Shown here in pieces: positions 18,541 to 31,826 of a stretch of 64,000 nt of DNA. Position 1 is the stretch's first letter. Every line of letters begins with the position of its first letter. The position numbers and the translations under genes were made by a program. The stretch comes from Dysidea avara (taxonomy: Eukaryota; Porifera; Demospongiae; Dictyoceratida; Dysideidae), in the NCBI RefSeq assembly GCF_963678975.1, contig NC_089272.1:24431471-24495470 (forward strand). Reading direction: 5' to 3'. The notes under the pieces are model-generated. The model worked only from the letters and a program-made list of their open reading frames with translations, was not told where the DNA came from and did no database searches.

Positions 18541-21227
18541 CTGTCTGAGCTATAATATCCACCATTAATCATCAGATATGTATGTGAAAAATGGTCACAG
18601 CCTTGTTTGTGAGCCTTTATATTGGGAGGAGAGGGAGAGTAAAAATTATACCAAGTCATATTAGTTACAATAAAAATTCAAACCTCTGCACTTGTATGAT
18701 TTCTATATACAATTATATTGCCTTTAAACTTTCCAAATAGTTTTCTTTTAAAAAATTATTTCTAATTATTTAGTCCCACCAGACTGTTGACATAATTCCT
18801 TAATCTCAGTACATATACCATTTTATGGGTAGAGAAGAAAGCTCTTCTAATCCTGTGACAATCGAAATCAACATTTTCAATTTTTACTATTAGCTATGTT
18901 CAGATTGCATGCGCTCTTGGCGTTCCAAGCTAAGAGTGATGTGACTGTTCTATTTTGAGTATGCATATGTTTATATAAGACTGCTATTAATATATAACCT
19001 TATTAGAGTATACATGTACAGTATCTGGTTCTTTTGTTATCATTTGTAATTAATTTGTTTTGAGAATACTCATTATTATTTTGGCATTGTTTGTGATTCT
19101 AGCACCAGCTATTTCTGTAGTTAATATGGTACAAAAGCATGACCTCATGCATATCTCAATTAATGTCATTCCAATGGTATTTCCTGTTTCAAAGCAGTCT
19201 GCATGCAATGTAGACTTTTACATTACATCGATTTGCTACAAAATCATATACTGCATGCAATTATACAGAGTGATGAAGGAATTATGTTATGCATATGGTA
19301 AGGTAGCATAGCATCAAATTTTGAAGAAATTGTTATGAATTGGATCACCAATTTTCTCTGAAGGTTTGTTGAATCATTGTGACTATTTTTAGAAGGGGTG
19401 CCATGCTCCCATTATTATTGATTACTGCTTGTAGCAAAATATCTAAATACTCTAATATAGCAGTCAACCACACTAATTATACATTGCATATCTCCTTTAA
19501 AAGCTGTGGCAAACAATTTGTCTGTAAAAACACAGTAAGAACAGTCTCAAATGCTGTAACAGACCTTCTATAATCTAAAATATTCCTGGAGAGTATAACC
19601 CCAGACCCAAGAACAGAATCCACATCTGCCTGCGTAATCCCCCACTTTCTGGCTTGCTGCTGCATGCTAAGAGTATAGGGGTAAGGACAACACAGTACTT
19701 CCTTTGGCTTCTCTTAAGTAGAGTACAGTAAGTCTAAATTTTGACCTGCTTGCTCTTAAACTTGCAGGGCTGGCCCATGACAATTTCATGGTAGCTCAGT
19801 ATGATGTAAATATTATAACAGTTTACATCTTTAGTGCACTTTCAACTAACATTAATTATATGTGACATAATTATGTTGATGATCTAGAGACCTAACTTGC
19901 TGGGTCGGGGAGTCTAGTTTGTAAGCATTTTTTGAGTTTTTAAAAGTACGTACATTAAGATATTGCATGTGATGGATAGTGCAGTAATGTGATGAAAATT
20001 TTCTGGAGTTGGTCCCCTGTAATGACTGCACAGAATGCAATTTACCACTATACAACTTTAGATGAAATGATAGAGTGCTACATAAATAGACAGTGTACAA
20101 GACAAGTTAGGAAACTCAAGATTCAAGAAAAGATGTATGCAGAACATATGATATGACTAATATACATGGTTACAATGGAGCTACTTGTATTGCAAAGCAG
20201 AAAACAGACTGAATTGTCCATGTGATTAACTTCAGAGCTTATGATCCACCATGCAAACTAGTTTACTACTGAACATTGCATCACGACAATCTATTCTAAA
20301 GTGATGGTGGCTCTGTGGCTTAATATGCCGCACAGTAATAATACAGCATGCAGATATGTGTAATCAGAATATGTTACAACATGGCTTGCAGGTCAATGCA
20401 AAGCAAATGTATGAAGTGCCATAGTAATCTTAGAACATTGATATAGATTATTAACTTGCTTAGGAGCCGGTGCTGAATATTCTTCCAAAAGTATTGAGGC
20501 TGGCAATTTGCATAAAGCCTATGTTACAGACTCTTCCATAACCTTTGCTTTCAAGTGACAAATGTAGTGCTATATAGTAGCCATCCAAGAATGCTGTCTA
20601 GATTCTAAACAATGTTATGCATCTTTCCCAGCACCTTTTAAATTTTCCACCTATGTAAAAGGTTTAGTATTGTCTTTATGATTTAAAGATGCAAAGATAG
20701 GTTGCTCAGCAAACTGATATTAGACCAGTAAGTGGCAGTTACTATACCAACATTTTAAGAAGTATATTCACAACTACACTTTGATTAATGCATCAACAGG
20801 CATTTGGACTAGTTAATCATACACAACTTTTGGCTCAAGCTATCAAGTTATATGCACACATAACGTTTAAGTAGTTTAAACATAGTTAATGTACAAGCAT
20901 GCAGTAAATGACACTGTGTAAGTTAACTTTTGCATGTGTGCAATTTGAGTAGTCTTCTTTATAGGTCTAACATAAAAAGTCATCAGTACATCTACTAGTA
21001 CTTGCTAACCAGTCCTAGTATGTTTAGATGTTGTGATCTGGAGGTTAGTATCCCCTTATAATCTGATGGGTTTGGTTGATGTAGCTACAGGGCCTTGACT
21101 GCTGCATGGGAAAGCCTGTTAACTTTGAAAAGATGTGAGGGCCACCATGCTAGCTTAGTGCTTTTTGCTTGGGTGATAACATGTGGTGCCTGGCTGTGCA
21201 TATTGCTGCACATGTGTTACTCTTATT
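18541..21227. other. Non-coding stretch
   Basis: AT-rich. A piece near 19,440–19,680 contains the 'ACTCTAATATAGCAGTC' core and an antisense ORF of 62 residues that I do not recognise. It may be a transposon remnant. Otherwise nothing I can support. Confidence 0.3.
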
Positions 21228-21523
21228 CAGGGGTGGATCCAGAGTTTGGAAAGGGGAGGGGGTGCACTTTGCTGAAAAAAGTTGAAAACCAAAAAAAAAA
21301 AAAAAAAGTTGCAGCAATAATGGCTGTCCTTTACCAAATGTATATACTATAAAGTATAAAAATCCTTATTTAGATCCTTATTCATAGCTTCATAGTTAAG
21401 CTACACTGCCTTATGAGCACCGTGACTGCTTTATTAGAGTGATTGACTGCCCTATAGTATCTCGATCTTGTATGCTTTTTTTTTAAAGGACGTGCCCCCC
21501 CCTCCCCCCTGGATCCGCCACTG
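21228..21523. mobile_element. hAT-type MITE, CAGGGGTGGATCC family
   Basis: The ends CAGGGGTGGATCCAG and CTGGATCCGCCACTG are inverted. Next to the ends are G-rich and C-rich tracts, and the interior holds an A-run and the 'GACTGC…TATTAGAG…ATCTCGATC' core. The flanking 8-mers (CTCTTATT and CTATTGAT) agree at only 5 of 8 positions, so the duplication is eroded or my boundary is off. Relatives lie at 23,173, 36,318–37,321, 41,468 and 62,491, and the 1790–2129 element shares the core. Confidence 0.7.
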
Positions 21524-22264
21524 CTATTGATGGACCTCCTATTGATGCCCCACATCATTGCCTGGTTTGATCCGACTTGCACTAATCTACCCTTGTTTGA
21601 CAAGCCTGTACATATTTGATGCCAAATATAATTCAGGAAAACTAAGTGCATTTCGCTGCATAGTCAAATGTATGTAAATGTACTATACTGGGGCCACTTG
21701 TTAGCTACTGGCATATGTAATTTAGTCACAGTGTGTGCCATATTCATGCATGATGGATTAAATTAGTATGTGCTCAAGCTACAGTACTTGAAAATGTAGT
21801 AGAAATTGATTCAGTAATTGTTAATTTTCATAAGTATTTGGTACCAAGCTTAGTTTAACAAATGCACTCGATGTTTCTGTTAAGACAAGCTTTGTTGCTC
21901 TTGCAGAGTAGCATGGCACAAGTAAGAAACTTAAGCCTTTGTGACTACCGTAATTGTTTGTGTCAAAGCAAAAGATGTAATATGTAGTTACATCCATGAT
22001 TTGACCATTATAGCTACCTGTAATTGTGATGAATAAATACGTAGGTACATACAGCACATCACATAAAATATACATACTAAAATTTGAAAGAAACAGCACA
22101 TCATCAACCAATCCCATCTGCACTGCCTGCAGTGTGGCGGGATTCGGGTGTTATACATTAATTATATTAATATGTTTTCAAATACGTTTTAAGCAAAACT
22201 TTAGGTATACATGGAGTTGCTGTTGACTTTATGACTGTCAATAAGTTGAAGTGTTTTTGTCCAT
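21524..22264. other. Non-coding stretch
   Basis: No recognisable gene or repeat. Small ORFs lack domains. Confidence 0.3.
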
Positions 22265-23172
22265 ACACACCAGGCTCTTTAAAACTTCATCATTGGCTTA
22301 AGGACTTGTTTGAAGTACAGCCTATACACAAATGGATGAGGAAAGAGTATTATGTATGTAATATTTGGATTGATAATATAGTCAAGTAAACTGAAGAATG
22401 TACAAGAAGTTTTGATGGTACATACATACATAATCAGGAACAGTAAACCAATAGATGAGCTCCCCAGCACAATGACCAAAAGTGTTATTATATATAGTGG
22501 CGACTGATTTTACTCTGCTTTTGTCTTAAAGCTTCAACTTGTGTGTTAAAACCTGATGACCTGTTTTCCTCTTGAATTTTCTTCTGAACCTGATAAGCTA
22601 AGAAAATGTTTAGTGATATTGTGACAAATGATTCAATGAAAATAGGCAGTGTGTAAGTGAGGATAATTTCGATGAAATCACTTTCAAATCTGCATGTACC
22701 AAATTTTGCCACTTTCTTGGAGTCACCATCATTGCTGAAAAATGTATAAAGAGATATCAAAATAGACTTTAAGCCATGAAGCAGCAATTATGCAAGCAAC
22801 TGCATGAACTGTCATGATTTTCCTGTACTTGAAAGGAAGGATTATGGTTATTGTCTTATCAACTGATATCATCAGAAAAGTGAAATGGATTACAAGTACC
22901 GGATGAAAAAGAAACTTGTATACATTACAAGTGATGAAATCTCCTGTTCCAAATCTTCCAATGACATGACCAACAGTCATGATGCTAGATACCACGCAAC
23001 TCACCAGAGCCAGTATTATATCAGTTATCATCAAGTTTGCCACAAAGATATTATGAGACTTAATTGACAATAATTGTGTAACCTTCTTGTAGTCTTGATG
23101 GTGACAAACACCCATCAAGCCATTGGCAATAAAGATCATCATTGTCATGATCACCTTGAATCCCAAGGATAA
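22265..23172 (-). pseudogene. Class A GPCR pseudogene, N-terminus cut by a hAT-type MITE
   Basis: Minus-strand frames carry, in order, TM1 (a KVIMTMMIF stretch), TM2 (HNIFVANLMITDIILAL), TM3 ending in SVDKTITIILPFKYR, TM4, then in another frame TM5 and the third loop (SLNIFLAYQVQKKIQEE), and in a further piece TM6 and TM7 (PHPFVYRLYFKQ). Frameshifts lie near 22,790 and in the third loop, and the TM1–TM2 loop is read out of frame. Homology to the intact receptor begins exactly at LSLGFKV, where the MITE beginning at 23,173 replaces the extracellular N-terminus. Confidence 0.82.
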
Positions 23173-23380
23173 CAGGGGAGGATCCAGACTTTTTAAAAGA
23201 GGGGTTCCACTCTGGAATTACAACTTTAGCCTAGCCGAAGGTCTAAGACCCAAAAAAAAGGGTTACTGCCTGCTGACAATAGCTGCCCTCACCAACTATG
23301 TTTCCTTATTTATAACTACATACATAGCTTGCTACACTGCTCCTATTAAGACTACTGTGACTACTACTACTACTGTAGGT
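23173..23380. mobile_element. hAT-type MITE fragment inside the GPCR 5' end
   Basis: Starts with CAGGGGAGGATCCAGACTTT, the family left end, and runs to the 'GCTACACTGCTCCTATTAAG' region of the core. The right terminal repeat is missing, so it is truncated or rearranged. It destroyed the receptor's start. Confidence 0.6.
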
Positions 23381-23710
23381 GAGCATAAATTAGCTGCTGT
23401 AATGACACATTAATACATTATCATATGAAATTATGTGTGTGACTGCCATTATCACTGCAATACTTATCATTACATGTACACCTGGGAGAAATTAAGCTAA
23501 ATACAGGGACTCATGATCAATGGAGAATGCGGTCTGAAAACATGTATATATACTTGCTGTGATGTATGGTAAAAGTTAGAGTACTGCTCAAGGATGCATC
23601 TTTAATAATTAATGTAGCTATGTTTACTGTTAACATCGTTTACATGCAGCAAAATTCTTTAATGAATTGCTGGCTATGCATAATTAATTCATATGCAGCT
23701 GATATACATA

Positions 23711-23940
23711 TCTAATCCAAAACAGCCAAGCTGTAAAAAAAAAAACAGTGCGGCCCTTGAAAAGGCTATGGTGAAAAAAGATGTGAAATCCAAGGTGGTG
23801 GCCAAGAAATGGCTGTGATGGTAGGTTAATGGTAAAAATTTTAATAGCGACAATTCAGGTGAATTTGATGCCAAGACCAAGTGGTACATAATTCACCTTA
23901 ATTGCTGTTATTAAAATTTTTACCATTAACCTACCATCAA
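23711..23940. mobile_element. Truncated copy of the TCTAATCC foldback family
   Basis: The left arm matches 55,167–55,482 almost base for base (TCTAATCCAAAACAGCC onward). The right arm returns only as far as CCATTAACCTACCATC, so the outer part of the right arm is missing. The loop differs from the 55-kb copy. Confidence 0.75.
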
Positions 23941-25269
23941 AGGTAACAAGCATGTGATTGTTGAATATTTCTTTACTATACTGCTATTTACTACAGCTGA
24001 TAACATGTCATGTGGCAGGAAGTAACTCCAGTGAAGTGGCAGTGAAGCATCGTTTGCTGATGAAGCCTTGCTACTGGTCTCTTTTTTTCAGAGACTTTCC
24101 AATATTATAAAGCTGGATATTGTAAATATTTTGTTACAGTTTTGCTGTATGTCTTTAACATCATTTGAAATTTTATACAGAGTTATTTGCAGAATTTCAT
24201 GGAGTAAAGGAAACGCCTAGCATGCTTATGTAAACTCTCCCAGAGTAACTAAAACTCCCTACAATAGATTTTTCAAAGGGTTCCTGTTACTCCTTTGTGG
24301 GGTGTTAGTTACTCTCCACAAAAATATAGGGGTGTTAAATCCTCCCTACACTGGGAACTCCCCTAGGGGAGTAACAGTTACTCCTTATTTTTAACAGTGT
24401 GTTCATCAGATAAGGAAGTGTGTTATCACACCTCCAATACATGTGGGTGCAAAATTTGTGTAGGAGCAGAATGAGATAACACACTGTTATCGTGTAGGTG
24501 GGTGTTTATTATCAGGCAGAATACATGTCCACTTCCTTGATTATATGTATTGTCTTTCGTGATGGGAGCTCTGGTAAATACAATCTTACAACAGCTACAT
24601 GTAATCATTTATGCCAGTGCAATCGATAAAGCAGAAGTAAAGGAGTAAGACTTTAGATTTAAAGTACTTAGATAGTATACTGTATACTGTATGATGTATA
24701 GAATCAATGGACAACCAAGCCACCACCTGGGAGTTTTACAATGCCAAGATTAGGGCCTAGCTAAGATTCTGACTCACTGCATGCTGTAACAGGCTATATC
24801 ACCTTTTTTCCTGGTCCCTAGTTATTTTAAATCTACAAGATATCATACTGTTTAAGTATAGGTTGCAGAGAAGTATGCTTTCCTTTTCAAAAATGTTTGC
24901 TGTGATAGCTTGGAAGCCAGTAGAACATCGTATTTTAAGCATATATATATAGGCAATGGAATATGAAAAGAACAAAGGGCTATATGAAACACATTTGTAT
25001 TTACATGGTTTAAAGCACCAATAAAACAGTCAACTATACTCCAATAAACATCCAAGAAATTTTACTAAAGAAAAATGACCAGTGAAATTGTGCATGCCTC
25101 TTCTTTATTAACCTTTACATTCAGCGCGCTATTTAATTAAATTCATTAGTACACATCCTGTGTTCCAAACCAGGTTGAGATACATTTTGTACACTGATCT
25201 ACATAACTGAGCTACAATGCTTTATAGCTAGGTGCTTAAAAAAGTACATGGCTAAATATTTATAGCATG
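23941..25269. other. Non-coding stretch with a TTACTCC-rich block
   Basis: Between about 24,235 and 24,390 the word GTTACTCC and its complement recur in mixed orientation, giving several small palindromes such as GGAGTAACAGTTACTCC. Near 24,418–24,480 a short inverted pair GTGTGTTATC/GATAACACAC frames about 40 bases. No coding signal. Confidence 0.35.
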
Positions 25270-25494
25270 TACTTTTCAGTTTTAGCTACAAACTTAATTT
25301 TTGGGTTGAAATGCACTCACTGTAGCAAAGTGTATATAATATTGAATTAACAAGGCTACATAATGAGCCTCTACTATTACTTACTATACTCTAGTCAAGC
25401 ACTCCACATATATATAACAATATGCATATAATATATGTATATATGCATGCATATAAATATGCATATAAAATTTCTTCTTTTAGACTGTTAGTGG

Positions 25495-25901
25495 TGGTTT
25501 CAAGACAACTTAATTTAAGAATGGTTTCAAGACAACTTAATTTAAGAATGATTTCAATAATCTTGTGGTATACAAAATGACAGCAATTCAGTTATCAACA
25601 ATAAAGAGTTAAGTCTCTCTTCTTCTTCAGCTAGTCCTCAGCAAAAACTTCTTGTAGAATTCAGCTATCAATAAAACTTCTTGTAGAGTTTAGGAGCAAC
25701 CTTTACAGAGTCTTTTAGCAGAGAGAAAAAGTGTTATAGCACTGCTCTATTTATACTATGACAAAAGGTAACCTTCAAAAAGGGCAACACTGGAAAATAT
25801 CTGAATAATAAACAGTGACTTATGAAATAATAAACAGTGACTGTTAAGAAACAATAAATAGTAACTTGTCATTTGTAAGAGTAGACTAAACCTTTTCTCC
25901 A
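25495..25901 (-). repeat. 3' LTR of the BEL/Pao element
   Basis: Matches 31,850–32,233. In plus orientation it ends CCTTTTCTCCA. It carries a 27-bp tandem duplication (phrase TTTCAAGACAACTTAATTT twice at its left end) that the other LTR lacks. The left boundary is uncertain by one or two bases. Confidence 0.88.
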
Positions 25902-25914
25902 TTTTCTCCCCTTC
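25902..25914 (-). promoter_or_regulatory. Polypurine tract
   Basis: On the minus strand the bases GAAGGGGAGAAAA sit directly before the 3' LTR, which begins TGGAG. This is where plus-strand priming of LTR elements occurs. Confidence 0.75.
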
Positions 25915-26209
25915 ATTATCATGATCCACATGATAATTAATTGAAAAATCAGCTAGCTCAACAATTGTAAATCTGTAAATAAAATAATGAATCTACAATA
26001 GTTCCTTACGCCTTGGTACATTATCAGATAGAGCTGTCCAGTTCCAGCGGACACAGCTTTACTATAAGTCTAATTAATTGTTTGTTTCCTACTTGCAATT
26101 TGACAGAGTGAACTTGTCCATCTTTACCCAGATATGCTTCTATCACTCTTCCCATTGGCCAATATGCTCTTTGATTCTCAGGTGAAACTATCAATACAAC
26201 ATCATCAAC

Positions 26210-27606
26210 TTAAAGGTTTTTCCTTCCCTTGTACCATTCCTTCCTTGTGCTCAAGCTGGGTACCCATTCAGTCATCCATCGATGCCAAAAATGCCTTGTT
26301 AATTCTTGAATTCTTCTCCATCTTTTCTTGAGGTCATAACCTTCTTGCATGTCTATTTCCGGTGCAAATCTTCCTCCTACCTGACCATATAAAAAATGAT
26401 TTGGTGTCAAGGGTACATCATCCTCAGGATCTGCAGTCTGGTATGTTAGTGGCCTTGAATTCAATAAATATTCTGCTTCAGTGAATGCCATGAGTAACTC
26501 CTCGTCTGTGATGTCTGCATTACCTAAAATAGCTAGTATGGCTCTTTTAGCAGCCTTGATCATAGTTTCAAACACACCACCAAAATGAGGTGCATTTGGT
26601 GGGTTGAAAGTCCATTTTACTCCTTTGATCACGAAATTCTCTTTTAGTCTACTGTTTTCTGTCATTTGTCTAGTCAGTTTACGCAATTCTTCATTTGCTC
26701 CTACAAAGTTGGTCCCATTATCGGATATCATCTCTTCTGGAAGACCACGATGATTAGACATTCTGCAAAATGCTCTCATGAAAGAGTCAGTATCAAGACC
26801 GTATGCCATCTCCAAATGAACAGCATCTGACGTAAAGAGACACAGGTAACGTTTCTGTCTAGGTTTACCTCTTCCTTGCTTGGTTGAAAAGGGCCTCCAA
26901 AGTCCACTGCAGCTCTTGTGAAACTTCTAAGTGATAACTTCAAATGATTTGCTGGCAACGGTGCCATAATCTGTTGAGCATTCTTTGCCTTTCTTCGCTT
27001 ACAAGTAGCACATTCCTTCTCCCATTCAATTATTTCTTCATGAGCAGCTATGATCCAATACTTGGTAGACAGCAAAGACAATGTTTGATTTGTTCCTGAG
27101 TTGTGGTGCCCTTTCTCATGATAATGTTTAACAACAAGTTTCGTGACCCAGTGTTTTCGTGGCAACAATATAGGGTGTCTAACATCATACGGTATAAATT
27201 CTGCATACTGTAATCTGGTATCCAATCTCATAATTCCATCCTCATCTATCTTTGGGCACAAGCCAAGTATTTTATTGTGTGGTGAAAGCTTCTTTCCTTT
27301 TTGTAAAGCAAAATATTCCTCATAGAATACTTTCCTTTGAACATCTCTGATTATGTACTTCTCTGTGTCGCTCAACTCATTCAAGGTAAGTTCACCTTTT
27401 GCTCTATGCTCTTCACCTTCCAGACTATTACCAATAAACCTGTTCACCCATGAATGGACTCTCACTAATCTTACCCAACTTGAGAAATGCTTTGGGTCAA
27501 GTCTCCATAAAGAATTTTCTTCATCAAACGTTATATTTGTTGTCACAAAACTTTCCTCTTCTCTAACATACTTCTTTCTTACTTCTTTAACAACAGGCTT
27601 ACACAC
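26210..27606 (-). pseudogene. BEL/Pao integrase with C-terminal domain
   Basis: The upstream piece (27,606–26,776) ends in the H2C2 zinc finger (H-x3-H … C-x2-C, seen as HEKGHHNS and CATCKRR). The downstream frame (26,815–26,210) carries the DDE core around ISDNGTNFVGA and PPNAPHFGGVFE, then the C-terminal BEL-type domain (PLTPNHFLYG, W-x2-QELTRHFWHRW). A frameshift near 26,800 splits the catalytic core. Confidence 0.88.
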
Positions 27607-27783
27607 TTTATTGACTGGCCACTGTGTTTCTGAACATTGTAAATACTCAGGTCCAGTCCACCAACTCCTCAGTTCGATTAATTCGGAAATTCGTAAGCCT
27701 CTTGTAAGATAATCAGCTGGATTAGCATTAGTTGGAACATATCTCCACTGCTCTGGATCAGAAGAGGACTGAATATCCCCAAC

Positions 27784-28309
27784 TCAATTAGAAACAAATG
27801 GCTTATACATCCTATAACCCCTTATCCACCAGAGAACATCTACACTGTCTGACCAGAATATCATTTGTCTTTGAGTGACTGACAATACTCTTGCCACTGA
27901 CTGGGCTAGGCCACTTCCCAGATGAGCTCCCATCAACTCTAATCTTGGAATAGAAACAGCCTTTAAAGGAGAAACCTTTGTTTTAGCTGTAGCCAGAGAT
28001 GCAGATATACTCTTATCATCATATTCTATTCTAACATATACAACTGCTTCGTAGGCATTCTCTGAGGCATCCACAAAAGTATGTAAACAAATTGATTTGA
28101 CTATACGTACCTCTATTCTGTAGGCTTCTAGGAATTCTTATCCTTTCAAGATCTTTCAATTCATCAAACCACGCCTTCACTTTTGAATTTATCTCATCTG
28201 GAAGACAATTATCCCATTCCACTCCAGCAATCCATATCTCTTGCATCAATACCTTAGCTCTGACTGTAAAAGGTGACAAAAAAACCCAATGGATCAAACA
28301 GGGTAGCAA
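27784..28309 (-). pseudogene. BEL/Pao RNase H-like and A17-type region
   Basis: Two overlapping frames carry [20 protein letters not shown] and then [14 protein letters not shown]. These are the conserved RNase H-side blocks of Pao elements, preceded by an IPRSL block. A frameshift lies near 28,060. Confidence 0.75.
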
Positions 28310-29362
28310 TATTTTTCACAAAGTTTTGTTTAGTAAATCTCTCTTCACAGGAACTAAGTTTTGAATCAAATGTAAAGGTATCTTCTGAAGCCATCCACAA
28401 TATACCCAAAGCTTTAGTTGAAAACAAATTGTTGTCATCTAATTGTAATTTACAAGCTCTGTCTTCCAGAGGTATCTCTTCCATCACTACAGAGGAATTG
28501 GACAACCACTTGTGCGTCTTCATTCCAGCCTTAACCTACAATTCAGACAGCTCTTTGTATAGCTTCACACCTTCAGCTTTACTCATGACAGAATCCATGC
28601 TGTCATCCATATAAGTGGATTTCAAAATTGTTTCTGAAGCTCTTGGATGACTGTGCTTAAATAAATTGGCATGGAATTGAGATACATACTGCGCCAAAAA
28701 GGGGGAAGCATTTACTCCAAACACCAAACTGTTAAACTCATAAACATCAGGTGGCTTACTCGATTCTAAATCTCGATCTTCAAAGAAATCTATGAAATGG
28801 TCTATCACTTGGGTACAACTGAATCCTTAGGTACAGCTCTGAAGTATCACACGCTATTGCAATAGGATAACGTCTAAAACGCTACAGCACATCAAATAAC
28901 TGGTTATGAAGTTTGGGTCCTGAATGAATAGCATCATTTAGAGAAATACCATTATATTTGGTAGAAGCATCAAATACTATCTCTTATTTTGGTAGTTACT
29001 TGATCCGTTTTGACAACAGGAAAATGGGGCAAAAATCATTTTGTAATGCTTATTTTCTCAGATGGATCAACTTTTCTAACATACCCCTTTTCCAAATGGT
29101 TGACAATTACCTCACCATAAGCAGCAGCAGTTTGTGGGCATTTCTTCAAACGTCGTTCCAAATTCTCTAGTCTGTTTAATGCCATTCTGTAATTGTCTGG
29201 CAGTTGTAACATCTCTTGTTTCCATGGTAGAGCTATTTGATAGTGACCTTCTGTAAGTCTTATTGACTTCTCTGCTCTTTCCAGAAGCAGCTGTTCATCT
29301 TTTGACACAAAAGGTAAGTTGGTAATTCCACTGCTATCAATCTCCCAAAATTGGCGCAACAC
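28254..29362 (-). pseudogene. BEL/Pao reverse transcriptase
   Basis: The catalytic YMDD box lies in TYMDDSMDS (28,808–28,536 frame), preceded by VFGVNASPFLAQY, the usual BEL/Pao phrase. The N-terminal part (29,362–29,036) has the RLENLERRL and VEKGYVRK-type blocks. Stops and frame changes separate the pieces, including a poorly preserved gap at 28,810–29,035. Confidence 0.88.
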
Positions 29363-29677
29363 TGTGCTTACTTCCTATGTAGTTGTCTGTTCTGAAATAA
29401 AATAGGTTCTAATAAAATTAGTAGTAACATCACCTTGATCCATCTGACTCAGTACGCCAACACATGTCCATCCCAAAGGTGCAAGTCAAGCTATTGGTTC
29501 ACCCGGCTCACCTCGATTATCCTTAAACGAGTAATGTAAATCAGCATAGTCCAAGCCAATAAGTAGGTCCACAATAGGTTGTGATCCCAACTGGTGAAAA
29601 GCTATTCCCTGGCACATCTACTCCAATCAGTAACTCTCATGTTTCCTGTAACTCTATTAGTAGTGAAAGCTATAACA

Positions 29678-29944
29678 TTAAAGATGTTGCCATCTAAACT
29701 CTAAAATAAATTCCACAGGTGTAGCCTCAAATGTTTCTATCTGTACATTTAAAACATTAACATTTACCCTTTGAGGATGGCCATGTAAACCTAGTTCTGC
29801 AGCAACACCAGCATTAACATAGGTTTTAGTGCTAGCATCATCTAATAAGGCATTGATTTTCAACTTACGTCCTCCACTTTTAATATACACTGAGACTGTC
29901 CTTAGTGCCACATTTCCAACACGTGTAAAAGTGTTTGATATCAT
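29678..29944 (-). pseudogene. BEL/Pao aspartic protease
   Basis: The active-site phrase ALLDDASTKTYV fits the retropepsin family of Pao elements, followed by a GLHGHP block. It is isolated from its neighbours by frame changes on both sides. Confidence 0.7.
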
Positions 29945-29979
29945 GGTGGTCTTATCTGTTTTGACTGTAGCCTCATGTG

Positions 29980-30500
29980 TTATATTCTCTGTTTTAACTG
30001 CAATCTCCCCTTCAGTAGTGGAAACAACTGCCTTATTCCATGGTGCACCTGAATTAGATTTAACACCAAGTTGAGACTGCCCTTTGTAGTCTGCTTGAAC
30101 TCACTTACTAAAACATTTGAATGCTTTTTAAAAGCAGGTGGGTGTAGAAATCTATGATGAACTTCTTGACAACCCTCTAAACCACACACTCTAGTCCGAA
30201 AACAACTCTGTCCTTGGTGACCTTCACCTAAGCATCTGAAACACAATTTAATTTCTTAGCACATTCCCACCTTCTTGATACTTCCATCTCTTGAAACTCA
30301 CCACAGGTCCAAATTCTGTGTGGCTTTCCACATAGTTTACAAACACGATGTTTTGACTGTACTTCTGATCTCAGATTTGTAGATGACTTCCCAAAAAAAG
30401 TAAGGAGTATTTCCTTTGTAGCAATCTTTCTCTCACATTTTCCTGTTAATCCTTGAACAGTTTCTACTGCTCTAGTCTGAAATTCTGTTTCTTGAATCAC
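29980..30500 (-). pseudogene. BEL/Pao zinc knuckle region of gag
   Basis: Cysteine-rich motifs CKLCGKPHRIWTC and CFRCLGEGHQGQSC (C-x2-C-x4-H-x4-C type), with a further C/H cluster CGLEGCQEVHH, occur in two adjacent frames. These are nucleic-acid-binding knuckles before the protease. Confidence 0.85.
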
Positions 30501-30530
30501 CCACTCTCTCAGGATCTCTATTGACTCTAT

Positions 30531-31817
30531 TTACTCTATTTTATGATTCTCATAAATCCACCGGTGATATCCAGTCAACATTGATGTAGGAAGCTTCTTC
30601 TGTAGTTTCATGTACAGTAGACCATCTCGTAACTCCTCATAACGATTAGCTTCCTTCAGATTAATGATAGCGATGTCTAATAGGTCAGCATAATGCTCCA
30701 AATCTTCCTGGACGTACTGGTCTAAATTGTTTGAATGATCAATCTCTTCCAAGTAAAGAGCTACCTGTCGGCGCTGACCACCAAACTTTCTCTCCAGTCG
30801 CTCTATTGCTGCTTGGTAAGCTGCAGCAGAATGACCTAAACGTTCAATAGCTTTCAATGCTTCTCCACTAAGACATTGTCTTAACTGTAACAGTTTGTAC
30901 TCTGCAGTTGCTGGAGCCTGATCAATACATGTGGTGAATGCTGCCTTCCAATTTTCGTACATCTTTTTGTCTCCTGAAAATACAGGAACACTCACTCTTT
31001 TCAACTGTTTCCAGAGATCCTGCCCTATAAAATAATGTAGAATCACTCTGGTTTGGAGCATTGCCATCCACCAAAGTACGTGATTGTGAATAAATCCTGT
31101 GGCTCGTGGGTCCAACAACTAGTGGACGATATTCTCTCACAGAACACGGTACTGTTGTCATTCTAGTATACTCACTCCTATCTTGACCTGTTAACTGGGT
31201 ATTCACCCCCACTTGGCTAACACCTCCAGACCTGTACTCTGGTTCAGGTAACTGCACGCCAAACTGCTTCTCTGTCATATTACAAGTTGCTTTCTGCATA
31301 TGAGGCACTGTCGATTGCTCCTCTACTTTGTCTGACATTCCAGAGTCACTCTGCATGGGTAAACTATTTACAATTGATGTATTTACTGATAATGGCTGTT
31401 CTCTATTCAAACCTTCTACAAACTTACTATACACCATTCTATCACTCAGCTCATCACGAACTTTCTGCGCACGATTTTGCATATCAGTAAACTCTATCTC
31501 AATTTGTTCGATCTCTGAGCCAAGTTTCTCGTTACTCTTACTATCCTTTTCCTCTTTATATTTGGTGGATAGTCTGTCCATAGCTTCCATTGCTTCATCC
31601 TTCATCCATAGCGATATTTAAGTGTTCACTTGCTTCATCTATCTGCTCTATTTTGACATCTGATTGCTGTATCAACACTAATAACCTTCTCCTAGTTCTG
31701 GTAAAAGCTGTTTTACACCTTGCCTTACCCTGTTTCAAGTCCACTACAGTTTATTCAAATAGTCCATTGTCCTCCAGTGTGTTATATCTATCTTCATCAC
31801 TATCTTTCTGTTCTGAC
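30531..31817 (-). pseudogene. BEL/Pao gag-like N-terminal region
   Basis: A likely start at about 31,817 is followed by an early stop and a frameshift near 31,610. The next frame is charged and helical (coiled-coil-like EKLGSEIEQIEIEF). After another frame change, the 31,118–30,531 frame carries the gag domain usual in BEL elements (motif VPVFSGDKKMYENWKAAF … LKAIERLG … LERKFGG). Confidence 0.8.
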
Positions 31818-31826
31818 CCCATTCTG

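Noticed and set aside
19477-19665. 62-codon minus-strand ORF with a protein-like composition
   Set aside because: I could not match it to any family, and it lies beside a dispersed-repeat core; not enough to call a gene.
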